Source of the DNA: Candidatus Bathyarchaeota archaeon
Lineage (GTDB): Archaea > Thermoproteota > Bathyarchaeia > Bathyarchaeales > DTEX01
Assembly (NCBI GenBank): GCA_021158305.1
Contig: JAGGUU010000107.1
Coordinates: 1 to 5,534 of the forward strand
DNA: 5,534 nucleotides
Direction of reading: 5' to 3'
A program made the position numbers and the translations under genes. Under the pieces are notes generated by a model. That model was given only the letters and a program-made list of their open reading frames with translations. It made no database searches and had not been told where the DNA came from. Positions 1 through 5,443 of this stretch are shown one piece after another (position 1 is the stretch's first letter; each line of letters begins with the position of its first letter).

Positions 1-408
1 CTTGCGAAGAAGCCGTCAAGGATATTAATATCGATTCTCTCCTCGACCACATCATGGATCTTCTGCCTTCTAGTTTCTCAGACAGTCTTTATCTCCCTCG
101 GCTATAGCATACCATTCATCATAGTTGCAGTAGTATACTCAATATGCATAATCGTCCAGCACATGCCAGCAGGGATACCGTCAGAAGCTGGGATAACGGA
201 GGTTGTTATGAGCTCGCTCTACGGAATATTCGGTGTGCCGCTGAGTGTAGGTGCTGCTGCAACCATACTCATCAGGTTTTTAACAGTATGGGTGAGATGC
301 ATCTTGGGTTTAGCAGCCCTATACTGGAGGGGAATAGCAGCCAAGAAGCAGATAGAAGAAATCATTAAAGGTGTAGATGAAGGAATACTTGACCGGTCTA
401 AGATGTGA
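1..408 (+). CDS. UPF0104 / LPG-synthase-TM flippase-like membrane protein, C-terminal part
   Basis: The frame is open from the first base of the window, so the 5' part is missing; 135 C-terminal residues remain before TGA. The visible part has hydrophobic helices at about residues 11-32, 36-54 and 84-110, followed by a short charged cytosolic tail rich in Lys, Glu and Asp. Between helices lies MPAGIPSEAGITEVVM (55-70), then a GVPLSVGAAATIL stretch. This matches the family pattern in which a P-x-G-G/I-x-G-x-x-E segment is followed by GVP and a helix with an Arg in the LxRxLTxW context; here it is LIRFLTVW. The family (UPF0104, lysylphosphatidylglycerol synthase TM region, including archaeal AglD-like proteins) comprises polytopic proteins linked to lipid or polyprenyl-linked glycan handling. 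The specific substrate is unknown. It converges with the glycan-type genes at 429-1887, which fits a surface-glycan role but does not prove it. Family assignment is fairly secure; function is inference. Confidence 0.8.
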   Translation, partial: LAKKPSRILISILSSTTSWIFCLLVSQTVFISLGYSIPFIIVAVVYSICIIVQHMPAGIPSEAGITEVVMSSLYGIFGVPLSVGAAATILIRFLTVWVRCILGLAALYWRGIAAKKQIEEIIKGVDEGILDRSKM

Positions 409-428
409 TCGAGTTCTCTGATTGTAAG

Positions 429-1094
429 TTAAGTTCTTATCAATATTCTCGTGGTTAATCCTAGCTTGGGAACCCTAATAGACTTGAATGTTAAGAGCCT
501 ATTAGAGACGCGTATGGGAATATCATAGTAGCTCTCAATCAGAACCTTGCTCGGAGGCAAACCCACCTCTTCGATCAGCATCCTACGCCACTCGTCAGGA
601 GTTCTCAAGCTCTTATGAGTATCATCATGATCCCTAAGGAGTTTTCGAATGGGTTTATCCAGAAGCCTATGAGGTGTCGTGCATATAATTATCCCCTTAC
701 ATGCCCTGTACATGTTTTTCAGAGCCTTCAGAGGATTATCCAGATGCTCAAGTACGTCGAAACATGTTATCAAGTCGAAGATTCTTCCGACAAACGGCAG
801 GGATTGCTGAATGTCATATCTTAATAAGAAGACATCCATCTTCTTCCTTGCTGCCTCGCGTAGAGCATACATGGATATATCCAATCCATAGGTTTCATAT
901 CCAGCCTGCTTCAGCAGAGAAGCAATATATCCGAATGAGCAGCCGACATCTAGAGCTCTTTTTCCCCTTCCGTCAAAGAGATTCCTACCGAGTCTCTTAG
1001 AAGCCCAAAAAAGCACTTTGATGCCGAAATACTTAATCATAGACTCCCTTGAGAAGTAATTTAGCTTCTCAAAATATTCTTTATCAAATTTCAT
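429..1094 (-). CDS. class I SAM-dependent methyltransferase
   Basis: This 221-residue protein has the Rossmann-type methyltransferase core. Motif I is ALDVGCSFGYIA (47-58), which binds the SAM methionine and adenosine. The acidic residue ending strand 2 is Asp72 in YGLDIS, expected to contact the ribose. DLITCFDVLEHLDNP (107-121) is motif II with the FDVLEH signature of methyltransferase type 11/12 proteins. A TTPHR segment (139-143) and HDDTHKSLRTPDEW (156-169) follow; the latter resembles the D-x-TH...EW segment seen in many methyltransferases of polysaccharide and lipid loci. No signal peptide or membrane helix is evident, so it is probably cytosolic. The ATG lies 16 nt after the stop of the glycosyltransferase on the same strand, so the two very likely form one transcript. 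Its Shine-Dalgarno is weak (a GTGA about 6-10 nt upstream), suggesting translation coupled to the upstream gene. The acceptor cannot be deduced; a sugar or glycolipid is suggested only by the neighbour. Confidence 0.88.
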   Translation of the reverse strand: MKFDKEYFEKLNYFSRESMIKYFGIKVLFWASKRLGRNLFDGRGKRALDVGCSFGYIASLLKQAGYETYGLDISMYALREAARKKMDVFLLRYDIQQSLPFVGRIFDLITCFDVLEHLDNPLKALKNMYRACKGIIICTTPHRLLDKPIRKLLRDHDDTHKSLRTPDEWRRMLIEEVGLPPSKVLIESYYDIPIRVSNRLLTFKSIRVPKLGLTTRILIRT

Positions 1095-1110
1095 TCACAT
1101 TCACTAATCT

Positions 1111-1887
1111 TCAGCTTGATTGCACATTATTTTTGATCCTCTGGAAGTTATAGATCAGCCAGTAGGTTGAAAAGAAGGGATAGTAAAGCGCGTACCTGTA
1201 GAGTCTAGAATAAGCTAGTCCGCATTTAACCTCAGCCTTCGCAACCGAGACGGCTGCCCTCCAATACCAGTTTTCAGGAGGCTTGTAATGCAAACAGTAA
1301 GCATCTTCACATATTCGAACTCGATAACCCCTATTCCTTATCCATTTTATAACATAAGCATCCTCAAAGATGTGGAGGTAGGGTGGAATCTTTATACCCT
1401 TAACAGCGTCACGGAGAATCAGCGTGTCATGCAGTCCTCCCCTAATCTTGAAGGATTCCTTCGCAACATGCAACGCGAGCTTATAGAAGACTCGGCTTCT
1501 AAAGTTTGGTACAATATCCATGTTCACGCCCCAAACGGCGCCTACGCCGGAGCCTATATATTTCCGGGCCTTATCAAACCATCCTCTACACAACACTACG
1601 TCGCTATCAACGAACATGAACCATTCCGTCTCAACATTTTTTATACCTATTTCTCGGGCTCTAGCTCTCGTTCCACCGTCTCTTATAAGTCGTAGATTGC
1701 CATATTTCTCATTAAACTCTTTCAAAATCTTAACTGTGTTATCCTTCGAGAATCCATCGACAACTATCAAATTATTTACAGGTATATTCCGGTATATACT
1801 ACTAAGACACCTCCTAAGAATGTATTCGCTATTCTTAGTTAGCATAACCACGTCAATCTTCATAAAAAACCCTTCATGCCAACGCAT
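1111..1887 (-). CDS. family 2 glycosyltransferase (GT-A fold)
   Basis: Up to 258 residues with a clear GT2 domain. Counting from the first ATG: strand 1 with VVMLTKNSEYILRRCL (13-28), IVVDGFSKDNT (41-51) with the nucleotide-binding Asp44, GGTRARAREIGI (71-82), the DxD-type metal and nucleotide-sugar motif FVDSDV (92-97), and a later acidic motif IFEDAYVIKW (173-182) at the usual place of the catalytic ED pair. It should transfer a sugar from an NDP-sugar at the cytosolic face of the membrane. No confident transmembrane helix is seen, though 228-247 is aromatic and hydrophobic and could touch the membrane. Start choice is open: the longest frame begins at 1887, but MKIDVVML at 1863 looks like the natural family start and has GAAGGG six bases upstream. 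A TATA-like box near 1907-1914 would give a leaderless transcript for the first or a leader of about 22 nt for the second. It is the first gene of a minus-strand pair with the methyltransferase. Donor and acceptor are unknown. Confidence 0.9.
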   Translation of the reverse strand: MRWHEGFFMKIDVVMLTKNSEYILRRCLSSIYRNIPVNNLIVVDGFSKDNTVKILKEFNEKYGNLRLIRDGGTRARAREIGIKNVETEWFMFVDSDVVLCRGWFDKARKYIGSGVGAVWGVNMDIVPNFRSRVFYKLALHVAKESFKIRGGLHDTLILRDAVKGIKIPPYLHIFEDAYVIKWIRNRGYRVRICEDAYCLHYKPPENWYWRAAVSVAKAEVKCGLAYSRLYRYALYYPFFSTYWLIYNFQRIKNNVQSS

Positions 1888-1906
1888 CTTTAATTATCTG
1901 TCTCTT

Positions 1907-1914
1907 CTTAAATT
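1907..1914 (-). promoter_or_regulatory. TATA-like box for the glycosyltransferase-methyltransferase operon
   Basis: On the minus strand this reads AATTTAAG, preceded by an A-rich run, a plausible archaeal TATA box. With the usual spacing of about 25 nt, transcription would begin near 1885-1888. That makes the transcript leaderless for the ATG at 1887, or gives a short leader carrying GAAGGG for the ATG at 1863. A second A/T-rich candidate (ATAATTAAAG, 1889-1898) would suit only the later start. Position and composition are seen; function is inferred. Confidence 0.4.
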
Positions 1915-1926
1915 TTTTCCGAAAAA
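1914..1926. repeat. perfect 6+1+6 palindrome in the divergent intergenic region
   Basis: TTTTTC, one C, then GAAAAA form a perfect inverted repeat of 6-bp arms around a single base. The right arm is repeated directly 8 bases later (GAAAAATCGAAAAAG, 1921-1935). It abuts the TATA-like box of the minus-strand operon and lies about 86 nt before the kinase gene, a position where a dimeric transcription factor could act. The arms are low in complexity, so chance is a real alternative. Confidence 0.3.
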
Positions 1927-1968
1927 TCGAAAAAGACGCTAAACAGATACCTTTTTTGGATGGTTTTC

Positions 1969-1978
1969 CATAAACTTA
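1969..1978 (+). promoter_or_regulatory. possible TATA box for the adenosine-specific kinase gene
   Basis: CATAAACTTA lies so that a start of transcription about 25 nt downstream would fall near 1996-2000. This leaves a leader of roughly 12-16 nt containing just the ribosome binding site. The same short-leader layout is seen at the ABC gene pair. The match to a TATA consensus is only moderate. Confidence 0.35.
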
Positions 1979-1999
1979 CATAGAAGTCGTCTCCGCAAA

Positions 2000-2004
2000 G
2001 GAGG
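2000..2004 (+). promoter_or_regulatory. strong Shine-Dalgarno site of the adenosine-specific kinase
   Basis: GGAGG, part of AAAGGAGGAGATCAC, ends 7 nt before the ATG at 2012. It is the best ribosome binding site in the window and fixes the kinase start. An upstream CTCC (1991-1994) could pair with GGAG (2000-2003) if the transcript begins far enough upstream. Confidence 0.75.
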
Positions 2005-2011
2005 AGATCAC

Positions 2012-2494
2012 ATGGAGATTAAAGTTATAAAGATTGAAACCCCTAAGGACTGCAACGCTATTCTCGGCATGGCACATTTCATAAAGACCGTTGAAGACAT
2101 CTACGAAGCAATGGTAAACTCTGTTCCCAACATAAAGTTTGGACTCGCATTCTGCGAAAGTAGCGGAGAATGTCTGATCAGAGTTGAGGGAACAGATGAG
2201 GAACTAAAGAAAGCTGCGGCGGAGAACATGCTCAGGCTTGGCTGCGGACACTCATTTCTCATCTTTCTACGAAATGCATATCCAATCAATGTCTTGAACG
2301 CGTTAAAGAACGTCCCGGAAGTCTGCACGATCTACGCCGCCACAGCTAATCCCCTAAAAGTTATAGTCGCTGAAGATGAGCAAGGAAGGGGGATACTTGG
2401 AGTCATAGATGGCTTGAAGCCTAAGGGAATCGAGGATGAAAAAGGAGTGGAGTGGCGTAGAAACATACTCAGAGAATTCGGGTATAAAAAGTGA
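2012..2494 (+). CDS. adenosine-specific kinase (PF04008 family)
   Basis: This 160-residue protein matches the small, strongly conserved PF04008 family almost end to end and is full length for it. Recognised segments are GMAHFIKTVEDIYEAM (19-34), VPNIKFGLAFCESSG (38-52), CLIRVEGTDEEL (54-65), GCGHSFLIFLRNAYPINVLN (77-96), VPEVCTIYAATANPLKVIVA (101-120) and EQGRGILGVIDG (123-134). The family is annotated as adenosine-specific kinase, largely from archaeal structural work with bound nucleoside; it is unrelated to the PfkB/ribokinase-type adenosine kinases and its physiological role is poorly defined. No signal peptide or membrane segment is present, so it should be cytosolic. The ATG is set by the GGAGG 7 nt upstream. 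It is transcribed divergently from the glycosyltransferase; the ABC ATPase starts 28 nt after its stop, with a TATA box embedded in its last codons, so co-transcription is not required. Family call is firm; the biochemical activity rests on the family name. Confidence 0.92.
   Translation: MEIKVIKIETPKDCNAILGMAHFIKTVEDIYEAMVNSVPNIKFGLAFCESSGECLIRVEGTDEELKKAAAENMLRLGCGHSFLIFLRNAYPINVLNALKNVPEVCTIYAATANPLKVIVAEDEQGRGILGVIDGLKPKGIEDEKGVEWRRNILREFGYKK
2483..2490 (+). promoter_or_regulatory. TATA box for the ABC transporter genes, inside the kinase 3' end
   Basis: TATAAAAA spans the final Tyr-Lys-Lys codons of the kinase and reaches to 2 bases before its TGA. The expected transcription start about 25 nt downstream (near 2508-2513) would give a leader of about 10-15 nt holding the GAGG at 2514-2517, directly before the TTG start. 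The spacing is nearly ideal for an archaeal promoter. The alternative is that the motif only reflects Tyr-Lys-Lys codons. Confidence 0.5.
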
Positions 2495-2513
2495 TTGAAT
2501 AGACAGGCAACGT

Positions 2514-2517
2514 GAGG
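2514..2517 (+). promoter_or_regulatory. Shine-Dalgarno site supporting the TTG start of the ABC ATPase
   Basis: GAGG, in GTGAGGGTTGA, ends 5 nt before the TTG at 2523. An in-frame TGA sits directly before that TTG (2520-2522), so no earlier start is possible, and no ATG or GTG occurs before the conserved N-terminal strand. The site therefore decides the rare start codon. Confidence 0.6.
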
Positions 2518-2522
2518 GTTGA

Positions 2523-3302
2523 TTGACGCCGATTCTGGAGGTTTATGATCTATGGAAATCCTATGGAGAGATTCAAGCTCTTAGGGGACTGACTCTCAGA
2601 GTTGAGAGAGGAGAAATCTTCGGCCTCATAGGTCCGAATGGCGCTGGGAAGACAACAACGCTAAAGATCATAGTTGGACTGCTGAGCATGGATAGAGGCA
2701 AGATAATAGTTGACGGCGTAGACATTACTAAGCAACCATACGAGTACAAAAGGCTCATAGGGTACGTTCCGGAATCTATTTCTCTTCCGGAGTACTTAAC
2801 CCTAGAGGAGTTCCTAATATACTCAGGAAGGATTAGAAACGTCCCCAACGAGTTGATAAGGGAGAGGATGAATTACTACCTCAAAGTCTTCGAGCTGGAG
2901 AATAAGAGGAGAAGCCTCATACTCTCCCTTTCTAGAGGAATGAGACAGAAAGCCGCGATAGCAGCCGCTTTGATTCATGATCCCGAACTCCTAATCTTAG
3001 ATGAGCCGCTCGTCGGCATAGACCCCGTGGGCCAACATAGGATTAAGGAAATCTTCAGCGAAAGGGTCAAAGAAGGAAAGACCGTCTTCATCTCAACCCA
3101 TATGCTCGATACTGCTGAAAGGATGTGTAGCCGCGTAGCCGTGATTCACTGGGGAAGAATAGTAGCATCAGGCGACTTGAGCACTCTGCGCGGAATCGCG
3201 AGGGAGGGAGCCGACGCGACGCTTGAGGAAGTCTTCCTCAAACTGACAGAGGAAAGCGAAGAATTCAATCCGTGGAAGGCTGATAATGAGGCAGGTTCTT
3301 AA
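2523..3302 (+). CDS. ABC transporter ATP-binding protein (ABC-2 exporter type)
   Basis: A 259-residue nucleotide-binding subunit with all core motifs: Walker A GPNGAGKT (37-44), Q-loop region GYVPE (80-84) with Glu where many homologues have Gln, signature LSRGMRQ (136-142), Walker B LLILDE (156-161), D-loop GIDP (165-168) and the H-loop His193 in STHMLD. The C-terminal TLEEVFLKLT (233-242) is typical of ATPases paired with ABC-2 membrane subunits. Glu in the Q-loop is common in this subfamily and does not imply inactivity. It starts at TTG immediately after an in-frame stop, preceded by GAGG and a TATA box. It should hydrolyse ATP on the cytosolic face to power the permease encoded next, whose ATG lies 17 nt inside this gene, pointing to translational coupling and a shared complex. 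The substrate is unknown; export of a lipid, peptide or drug-like molecule is the family expectation. Confidence 0.95.
   Translation: MTPILEVYDLWKSYGEIQALRGLTLRVERGEIFGLIGPNGAGKTTTLKIIVGLLSMDRGKIIVDGVDITKQPYEYKRLIGYVPESISLPEYLTLEEFLIYSGRIRNVPNELIRERMNYYLKVFELENKRRSLILSLSRGMRQKAAIAAALIHDPELLILDEPLVGIDPVGQHRIKEIFSERVKEGKTVFISTHMLDTAERMCSRVAVIHWGRIVASGDLSTLRGIAREGADATLEEVFLKLTEESEEFNPWKADNEAGS
3274..3279 (+). promoter_or_regulatory. Shine-Dalgarno site of the permease, inside the ATPase gene
   Basis: GGAAGG lies within the last codons of the ATPase and ends 6 nt before the permease ATG at 3286. It supports the overlapping start over later Met codons. Confidence 0.6.
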
Positions 3303-4818
3303 CGTATACCTCGTGAAGATCAAAGCGGTTCTTGGAGCTGTTAGGGCTTCGCGTATCAATCTCCTCCTCATATATCTATACCTATTCGGAGCCTCTATAG
3401 GAAGCTTTGGTTTAGGGACGGGTCTGGGTCAATCCTTAAGATTTATAAATTCTGTATCGTTCATCGATGAAACGTCGGCACTGATAAGCGCCTTCTTAGC
3501 GATCGCCATAACGCTATCGTTTAGGGGCTTCACGGTCTTCGACTATGAGGAATCTCTTTTCTTCACCTCTACGATTACTCCGAGAGCCTTCATCGCGGCT
3601 ACGATGCTCTCAGATCTAACGGTCTTCTCAATATTTCTGATCCCGCTTTTTCTTACGCTTTGGGTATTCACCACAACGCTTGCCCTACCATTAACAACAT
3701 CTCTCTCACTACTTGCAACCGCAACGCTACTCCTAGCCTCCATGGTATTTATCAAGCAGTCCCTCTCGATTCTAATCTCGATTCGCAAAGAGCCTATGCT
3801 GAGATTCACCCTCGTCTTTATAATAGCCCTATTACTTCTTCCAGCCGCGAGCTTTATTGATCCCTGCTTCCCCCTAAGATACAAATCGTTACCGTATCCA
3901 TCAACCTTCGCAGCAGAGGTTCTCCTGCACATTCTATCTCAAGAAGCCCCACCCACTATCTCTTTGCTGGGATTTTTCTTGTACTTAGCATTCTCAACCA
4001 CGCTTCTTATCATATGTTCAGGGAGAGATGTGTTCCGCTACGCGAGGCCTATCCCATTCTACTCTGCATTCGATGCCTCAATGAGAACGCAGACGATCAA
4101 GATGAAAAGAAGCATCAGCGCATTCTCTAAGATGGGAATGAAGTTCACGCTGGATCTTAAGCCATCGCCCATCTCCCATTTCCTGATAAGAAAGGAGCTG
4201 ATACGGATGGTTAGGGATGGAAGCCTCTTCTTCGTCACGTTTCTCTACGTAATCGTTCTAATAATAGGTTTAGCGAGCGAGAAGTCGCCTTCAGCGTGGA
4301 TTCTCATCCTCGCCGTCTATTCACTCCTCATCCCCACAATGCTCACAGTAAACTGGAGAATCGGGGAGATTGATTGCCTCTGGACGCTTCTAACGTCGCC
4401 GCTAAATCTGAAAATCTTCTTTAGCTCCCTCCTCTATGCATTCATAGCGGTATCAACCTTCATCCCAGCGGTCACCATACTGATCCTAGGCATACTTACC
4501 CGCTCAAACATAGTGATGCCTCTATTCTTAGCGGCATCCGCGTCCATGATAGGGTCATCAGCAAATCTATTCGTGATGATTCACTTCCTTGAGAGACGAC
4601 GTAGGGCTACATCAGGAGTTATTGTCGCTTGGCTATCATTTCTTCTCTCGGGAATACTCCTCGCTCCGGCCTATGCAGGCATAGGCCTCAGCCTCATTTT
4701 CGAGACGTCTTTCTTTACGGATCTTCTATTTGGGGCTTTAATCCTGCTCTATTCATATGTCATCTTTAGGTTTCTGCTGGAAAGAATCGAGCATAAAGCC
4801 TTAAACATCGAGATATAA
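3286..4818 (+). CDS. ABC-2-type transporter permease, about 12 transmembrane helices
   Basis: A 510-residue, very hydrophobic protein. By eye, likely helices lie near residues 24-45, 62-82, 103-125, 130-152, 174-192, 226-244, 313-330, 336-355, 380-403, 408-432, 441-463 and 478-496, with a basic, probably cytosolic linker at about 245-310. Each half carries a related amphipathic segment: DYEESLFFTSTITPR (86-100) and IGEIDCLWTLLTSPL (359-373). This Glu...T-S/T-P pattern recalls the E-x-D-x-L-x-x-S-P segment of large ABC-2 permeases, where an amphipathic helix precedes a transmembrane helix. The protein therefore looks like two fused six-helix units, long enough to form the whole pore as one chain. 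The ATG overlaps the ATPase gene by 17 nt and has GGAAGG 6 nt upstream. No periplasmic-type binding protein is nearby, which favours export over import. Sequence conservation in such permeases is low, so the subfamily and substrate remain undetermined. Confidence 0.82.
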   Translation: MRQVLNVYLVKIKAVLGAVRASRINLLLIYLYLFGASIGSFGLGTGLGQSLRFINSVSFIDETSALISAFLAIAITLSFRGFTVFDYEESLFFTSTITPRAFIAATMLSDLTVFSIFLIPLFLTLWVFTTTLALPLTTSLSLLATATLLLASMVFIKQSLSILISIRKEPMLRFTLVFIIALLLLPAASFIDPCFPLRYKSLPYPSTFAAEVLLHILSQEAPPTISLLGFFLYLAFSTTLLIICSGRDVFRYARPIPFYSAFDASMRTQTIKMKRSISAFSKMGMKFTLDLKPSPISHFLIRKELIRMVRDGSLFFVTFLYVIVLIIGLASEKSPSAWILILAVYSLLIPTMLTVNWRIGEIDCLWTLLTSPLNLKIFFSSLLYAFIAVSTFIPAVTILILGILTRSNIVMPLFLAASASMIGSSANLFVMIHFLERRRRATSGVIVAWLSFLLSGILLAPAYAGIGLSLIFETSFFTDLLFGALILLYSYVIFRFLLERIEHKALNIEI

Positions 4819-4820
4819 TC
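4813..4820 (+). promoter_or_regulatory. possible TATA box for the uracil-DNA glycosylase gene
   Basis: ATATAATC overlaps the permease stop codon. A start of transcription about 25 nt downstream would fall near 4840-4843, after the ATG at 4838 but before the ATG at 4859. It thus makes sense only if the later start is used. Read-through from the ABC genes across the 19-nt gap is the alternative. Confidence 0.3.
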
Positions 4821-4837
4821 AACTTAGTGATTGTAAG

Positions 4838-5443
4838 ATGTCAATATATGAGGAGAAGATGAGACAACTCGAGAAGATAGCTGAAGAGATAAGAAAATGT
4901 GGCAGATGCGGCCTATCGAAGACCCGGAGAAATCCGGTTCCCGGAGAGGGAAATCCGGACTCTACACTTGTTTTTATAGGGGAAGCCCCCGGATACTGGG
5001 AAGACGTGAAGGGAAAACCCTTTGTTGGAGCGGCTGGAAGACTACTTGATGAGATTCTTGAGAAGGTCGGCATAAAGAGGAAAGATGTATTCATAACTAA
5101 TGTTCTTAAATGTAGACCTCCTAGAAACCGTGATCCCAGACCTGAAGAGGTACGGGTATGCACCCCATTTCTAGACAGACAGCTTAAGGTAATTAAGCCC
5201 AGAATCATAATGACCTTGGGACGCCACTCTACAGCTTATATCTTCTCTAAGATGAACATGAAGTTTTATGGAATAACCAGAGTTCACGGACAAATATACG
5301 AAGCTGAATCTCTCGGATGGAAGTGCTACGTTATCCCTACGTTTCATCCAGCAGCCGCCCTCTACAATGTGAATCTTAGAGATGATCTTCTGAAAGACTT
5401 GTTGAAGATGAAAAGCATACTTGAGACTTCTGAAAAAACATAA
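4838..5443 (+). CDS. type-4 uracil-DNA glycosylase (4Fe-4S, UDGa-like)
   Basis: A 201-residue repair enzyme that should remove uracil, formed by cytosine deamination, from DNA to begin base excision repair. Four cysteines fit the family's [4Fe-4S] ligands: Cys21 and Cys24 (CGRC), Cys92 (LKCRPPRNRDP) and Cys108 (VRVC). The catalytic motif A is GEAPGYWED (48-56), with the GEAPG...ED form typical of family 4; KPFVGAAGRLLDE (60-72) follows, ITNVLKCRPP (86-95) carries the conserved Asn, and motif B is HPAAALYN (170-177) with His170. Length is normal for the family. The ATG at 4838 has only a GTGAT 7 nt upstream. The ATG at 4859 (residue 8, MRQLEK) has GAGGAG 3 nt upstream and would give a 194-residue protein that still keeps every motif; the true start is unresolved. 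The gene follows the permease by 19 nt on the same strand, so it may share a transcript, although no functional link with transport is apparent. Confidence 0.95.
   Translation: MSIYEEKMRQLEKIAEEIRKCGRCGLSKTRRNPVPGEGNPDSTLVFIGEAPGYWEDVKGKPFVGAAGRLLDEILEKVGIKRKDVFITNVLKCRPPRNRDPRPEEVRVCTPFLDRQLKVIKPRIIMTLGRHSTAYIFSKMNMKFYGITRVHGQIYEAESLGWKCYVIPTFHPAAALYNVNLRDDLLKDLLKMKSILETSEKT

Noticed and set aside
80..84. Glu in place of Gln in the Q-loop of the ABC ATPase (residues 80-84, GYVPE), considered as a sign of a degenerate ATPase
   Set aside because: Coordinates here are residue numbers in the 2523-3302 protein. GYVPE is common in this exporter subfamily, and all other motifs are intact.
144..368. 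74-codon plus-strand frame rich in Cys and His, briefly considered as a zinc-binding small protein
   Set aside because: It overlaps the UPF0104 gene in another frame; the Cys cluster arises from out-of-frame reading of Gly/Ala/Val codons and has no ribosome site.
419..427. GATTGTAAG shared by the convergent gap (419-427) and the region before the glycosylase (4829-4837)
   Set aside because: A 9-base match between two sites in 5.5 kb is weak, the contexts differ and no third copy was found; treated as chance.
1520..1942. 140-codon plus-strand open frame opposite the glycosyltransferase
   Set aside because: It lies antisense to a gene with full GT2 motifs, has no recognisable domain or ribosome site, and is a low-complexity Ser/Phe/Leu translation typical of a shadow frame. 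The 135-codon frame at 1288-1695 is rejected for the same reason.
3543..3932. 129-codon minus-strand frame inside the permease
   Set aside because: It is antisense to a hydrophobic gene, gives an Arg/Ser/Val-rich translation without motifs, and is isolated from any minus-strand promoter.
4819..5208. Minus-strand frame of 129 codons opposite the uracil-DNA glycosylase
   Set aside because: The opposite strand carries complete catalytic and Fe-S motifs; this frame has none. The overlapping frame 5171-5491 is also rejected: it crosses the glycosylase 3' end and shows no domain.
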